DNA from: Deltaproteobacteria bacterium
GTDB lineage: Bacteria; Desulfobacterota; GWC2-55-46
NCBI GenBank assembly: GCA_016219075.1
Contig: JACRCJ010000177.1
Coordinates: forward strand, 1-7,319
DNA: 7,319 nt
Reading direction: 5' to 3'
Shown: one piece after another, positions 6,205-7,319 of the stretch
Numbering within the stretch: the first letter of the stretch is position 1
How the letters are laid out: every line of letters begins with the position of its first letter
Notes under the pieces: generated by a model
What the model was told of the DNA's origin: nothing
The model's input: only the letters and a program-made list of their open reading frames with translations
Database searches by the model: none
Made by a program: the position numbers and the translations under genes

Positions 6205-6241
6205 AAAAAAAGGCTCCGGAGGGTCCATCCCCTCCGGAGCC
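6205..6241 (-). terminator. Rho-independent terminator after the PilX-like gene
   Basis: On the minus strand a perfect 12-bp GC-rich stem (arms 6241-6230 and 6223-6212, GGCTCCGGAGGG) with a 6-nt loop is followed by seven T residues (6211-6205). It lies about 115 nt after the stop codon of the PilX-like gene and separates that transcript from the HTH-pil operon. Confidence 0.9.
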
Positions 6242-6261
6242 GCTTACGCTTTAAACGGGAC

Positions 6262-6290
6262 CTCCCCCGGAGGCAAAGCCTGCGGGGGAG
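6262..6290. repeat. GC-rich hairpin in the 3' UTR of the PilX-like gene
   Basis: Arms 6262-6274 and 6278-6290 pair at 12 of 13 positions with an AAA loop (CTCCCCCGG / GCGGGGGAG outer part, AGGC/GCCT inner part). There is no T-run on either side, so it is not a terminator by itself. It could stabilise the 3' end of the mRNA or be a copy of a dispersed intergenic hairpin repeat. Confidence 0.6.
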
Positions 6291-6356
6291 CCACGGATAA
6301 ATGACTTAACAAGAAACACGGATGAAACTTTCGAGGGATAAAACGCCCGGGAAGAC

Positions 6357-7319
6357 TTAAAGCCTCTTCCAGAGCATCGTGGCCGAGGTGCTTGTCTGGC
6401 GCGCCATCTCAAGCAATTCCTCCTGATCGTACTTGACCGTGACGGTCCCATTGAGAGTGACGGTGTTATTAGCCATTATCCCGCCCTCCACGTTGATTGT
6501 GCCTGAGATGGTCAATGTCCCCATGACATATATAAGCCCTTCCCACTTGACATTGCCTGATATCGTCAAGTCCCCGGTTACTATGAGGATGCCCTCGCCG
6601 TCGGGGACGCCGCCGGTTATGCTAACCGGCTTGCCTCCGGAGTTGTCTATAAAGAGAAGCGTGCCTTCCTGGTCTGTTACGCTGCCCCAGTTAGTCACGA
6701 CGCCGTCGAGCTGGCCGCTTGACGGGATATCGTTGCCGGGGGCTGAACAGTTGGCGTTGGTGCAGGAGTGGACCTCGTCGGCGTATGTGGCGATGTTGGC
6801 AAGGGTGTCGCCGAGATAGGTCGTCATGTCGGTAGTCGCGGCCTTGTTGGGCGAGCACCCGCCGCTTAACATCGGGTCGCAGCCGCACCCGGGCGCCTGG
6901 ACGACGCTGCCGGTAACGGTGTTCGAGCCGCCGTTGACGGCTATGCACGAGTTGGAATTTATCGCCTTGTCCGTTTCGGTATTGAGGTTGCTCTCTCCGA
7001 GGTAAGCCTCTATGGTCCGGCTGGTGCCGTTTGATGTGCCTGTCGAGACCAGCCTGTATGTCGGCAGCATCCCGTATTTTATCTGCGTGACCGTGCTGTT
7101 AAGGTTGAAGTCCTGCCCGTACATGACGATCTCGGCGGGACCGCAATTGAGAGTTGTCGGGGGGACCGCGGAGCCAACGCCAATGTTGTCTGGAACGGCG
7201 TTGCTGTCGCAGAAGCCCTCCGGGTTTGACTCGGTAAGGTACCTTACGGTGACCGTATAGTTCTGGTTTGCACCGAGCGTCCCAATGGTAGCCGCGCTGT
7301 AGCTGAAGTCCCTGCCCAG
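6357..7319 (-). CDS. PilX-like type IV pilus assembly protein, C-terminal part
   Basis: The frame stays open to the window edge at 7319, so this is the last 320 residues of a longer protein; the internal ATG at 7124 is not the start. The visible part opens with LGRDFSYSAATIGTLGANQNYTVTVRYLTES, a beta-rich module (first 20 residues end at NY). It continues through a cysteine-containing region (Cys at visible positions 37, 59, 125, 145, 147, 155, 186 and 191). It ends with a repeated beta pattern at about 243-296: GILIVTGDLTISGNVKWEGL, then LIYVMGTLTISGTINVEGGI and NNTVTLNGTVTVKYD. The tail is WKRL. This end is reminiscent of the PilX-like proteins of deltaproteobacterial minor-pilin clusters, and the pil genes next door agree. 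The diagnostic N-terminal methylation motif lies outside the window, so the family call is moderate. Alternatives are a bactofilin-like polymer-forming or other extracytoplasmic beta-helix protein. Confidence 0.6.
   Translation of the reverse strand: MGRDFSYSAATIGTLGANQNYTVTVRYLTESNPEGFCDSNAVPDNIGVGSAVPPTTLNCGPAEIVMYGQDFNLNSTVTQIKYGMLPTYRLVSTGTSNGTSRTIEAYLGESNLNTETDKAINSNSCIAVNGGSNTVTGSVVQAPGCGCDPMLSGGCSPNKAATTDMTTYLGDTLANIATYADEVHSCTNANCSAPGNDIPSSGQLDGVVTNWGSVTDQEGTLLFIDNSGGKPVSITGGVPDGEGILIVTGDLTISGNVKWEGLIYVMGTLTISGTINVEGGIMANNTVTLNGTVTVKYDQEELLEMARQTSTSATMLWKRL

Larger units (their letters stand above)
5911..6356. other. AT-rich intergenic control region, 446 bp
   Basis: No credible gene lies here. 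The half next to the HTH gene (about 5930-6160) is strikingly AT-rich against GC-rich coding DNA on both sides. It holds a sigma-70 promoter, a dyad at the predicted transcription start, two further palindromes, helically phased ATAATT hexamers and a widely spaced 12-bp inverted repeat. The half next to the PilX-like gene (about 6200-6356) holds a terminator and a second hairpin. Between them, 6119-6204 shows T-rich tracts and a weak AAAAAC/GTTTTT stem but nothing I can assign. Confidence 0.85.

Noticed and set aside
6250..6300. GCAAAGCC-containing hairpin resembling part of a cyclic-dinucleotide (GEMM) riboswitch
   Set aside because: Only a short string matches. It is on the plus strand with no plus-strand gene downstream, and the expected second helix and conserved elements are not evident.
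6251..6451. 66-codon minus-strand frame overlapping the end of the PilX-like gene
   Set aside because: It is out of frame with the PilX-like gene, rich in Arg and Ser, and runs through the hairpin; no start signal supports it.

Overview
The window carries a type IV pilus (T4P) assembly locus, with every supported gene on the minus strand. Transcription order, from high to low coordinates, is: a PilX-like protein cut by the window edge, an intergenic control region of about 450 bp, a small XRE-type helix-turn-helix (HTH) gene, then pilM, pilN, pilO, pilP and pilQ. Two clear rho-independent terminators bound the layout, one after the PilX-like gene and one after pilQ. The HTH gene and pilMNOPQ therefore look like one separately transcribed operon.

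The organism is a Gram-negative bacterium, because PilQ is an outer-membrane secretin and PilP a lipoprotein. Coding DNA is moderately GC-rich while the promoter region is very AT-rich. Arg is often AGG and Ile often ATA. A PilX-like protein with a beta-repeat tail is reminiscent of deltaproteobacterial (Desulfobacterota) or Nitrospirota relatives. That placement is inference, not something the window proves.

Region by region: 2-30 is the pilQ terminator. 53-2845 is pilQ, with lipoprotein-type signal, three AMIN domains, N0/N1 and the secretin core. 2933-3460 is pilP, 3460-4062 pilO, 4066-4644 pilN and 4641-5702 pilM. These four genes are translationally packed, with overlaps of 1 and 4 nt and a gap of 3 nt. 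An 87-nt spacer with a perfect Shine-Dalgarno precedes pilQ. 5713-5910 is the HTH gene, 10 nt upstream of pilM. 5911-6356 holds a consensus-like sigma-70 promoter, several dyads, helically phased ATAATT repeats, a strong terminator and a second hairpin. 6357-7319 is the C-terminal 320 residues of the PilX-like protein.

How the genes work together, from what is known of the families: cytoplasmic actin-like PilM binds the PilN N-terminal INLLP motif. PilN and PilO form an inner-membrane heterodimer that reaches into the periplasm. Lipoprotein PilP bridges PilNO to the secretin PilQ, through which the pilus passes. PilX-like proteins are minor-pilin-type components of the fibre or its priming complex.

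The core machine is conserved. The least explained parts are the HTH gene at the head of the operon and the unusually structured promoter and leader in front of it, which together suggest a dedicated, possibly autoregulatory, switch for the alignment complex and secretin.
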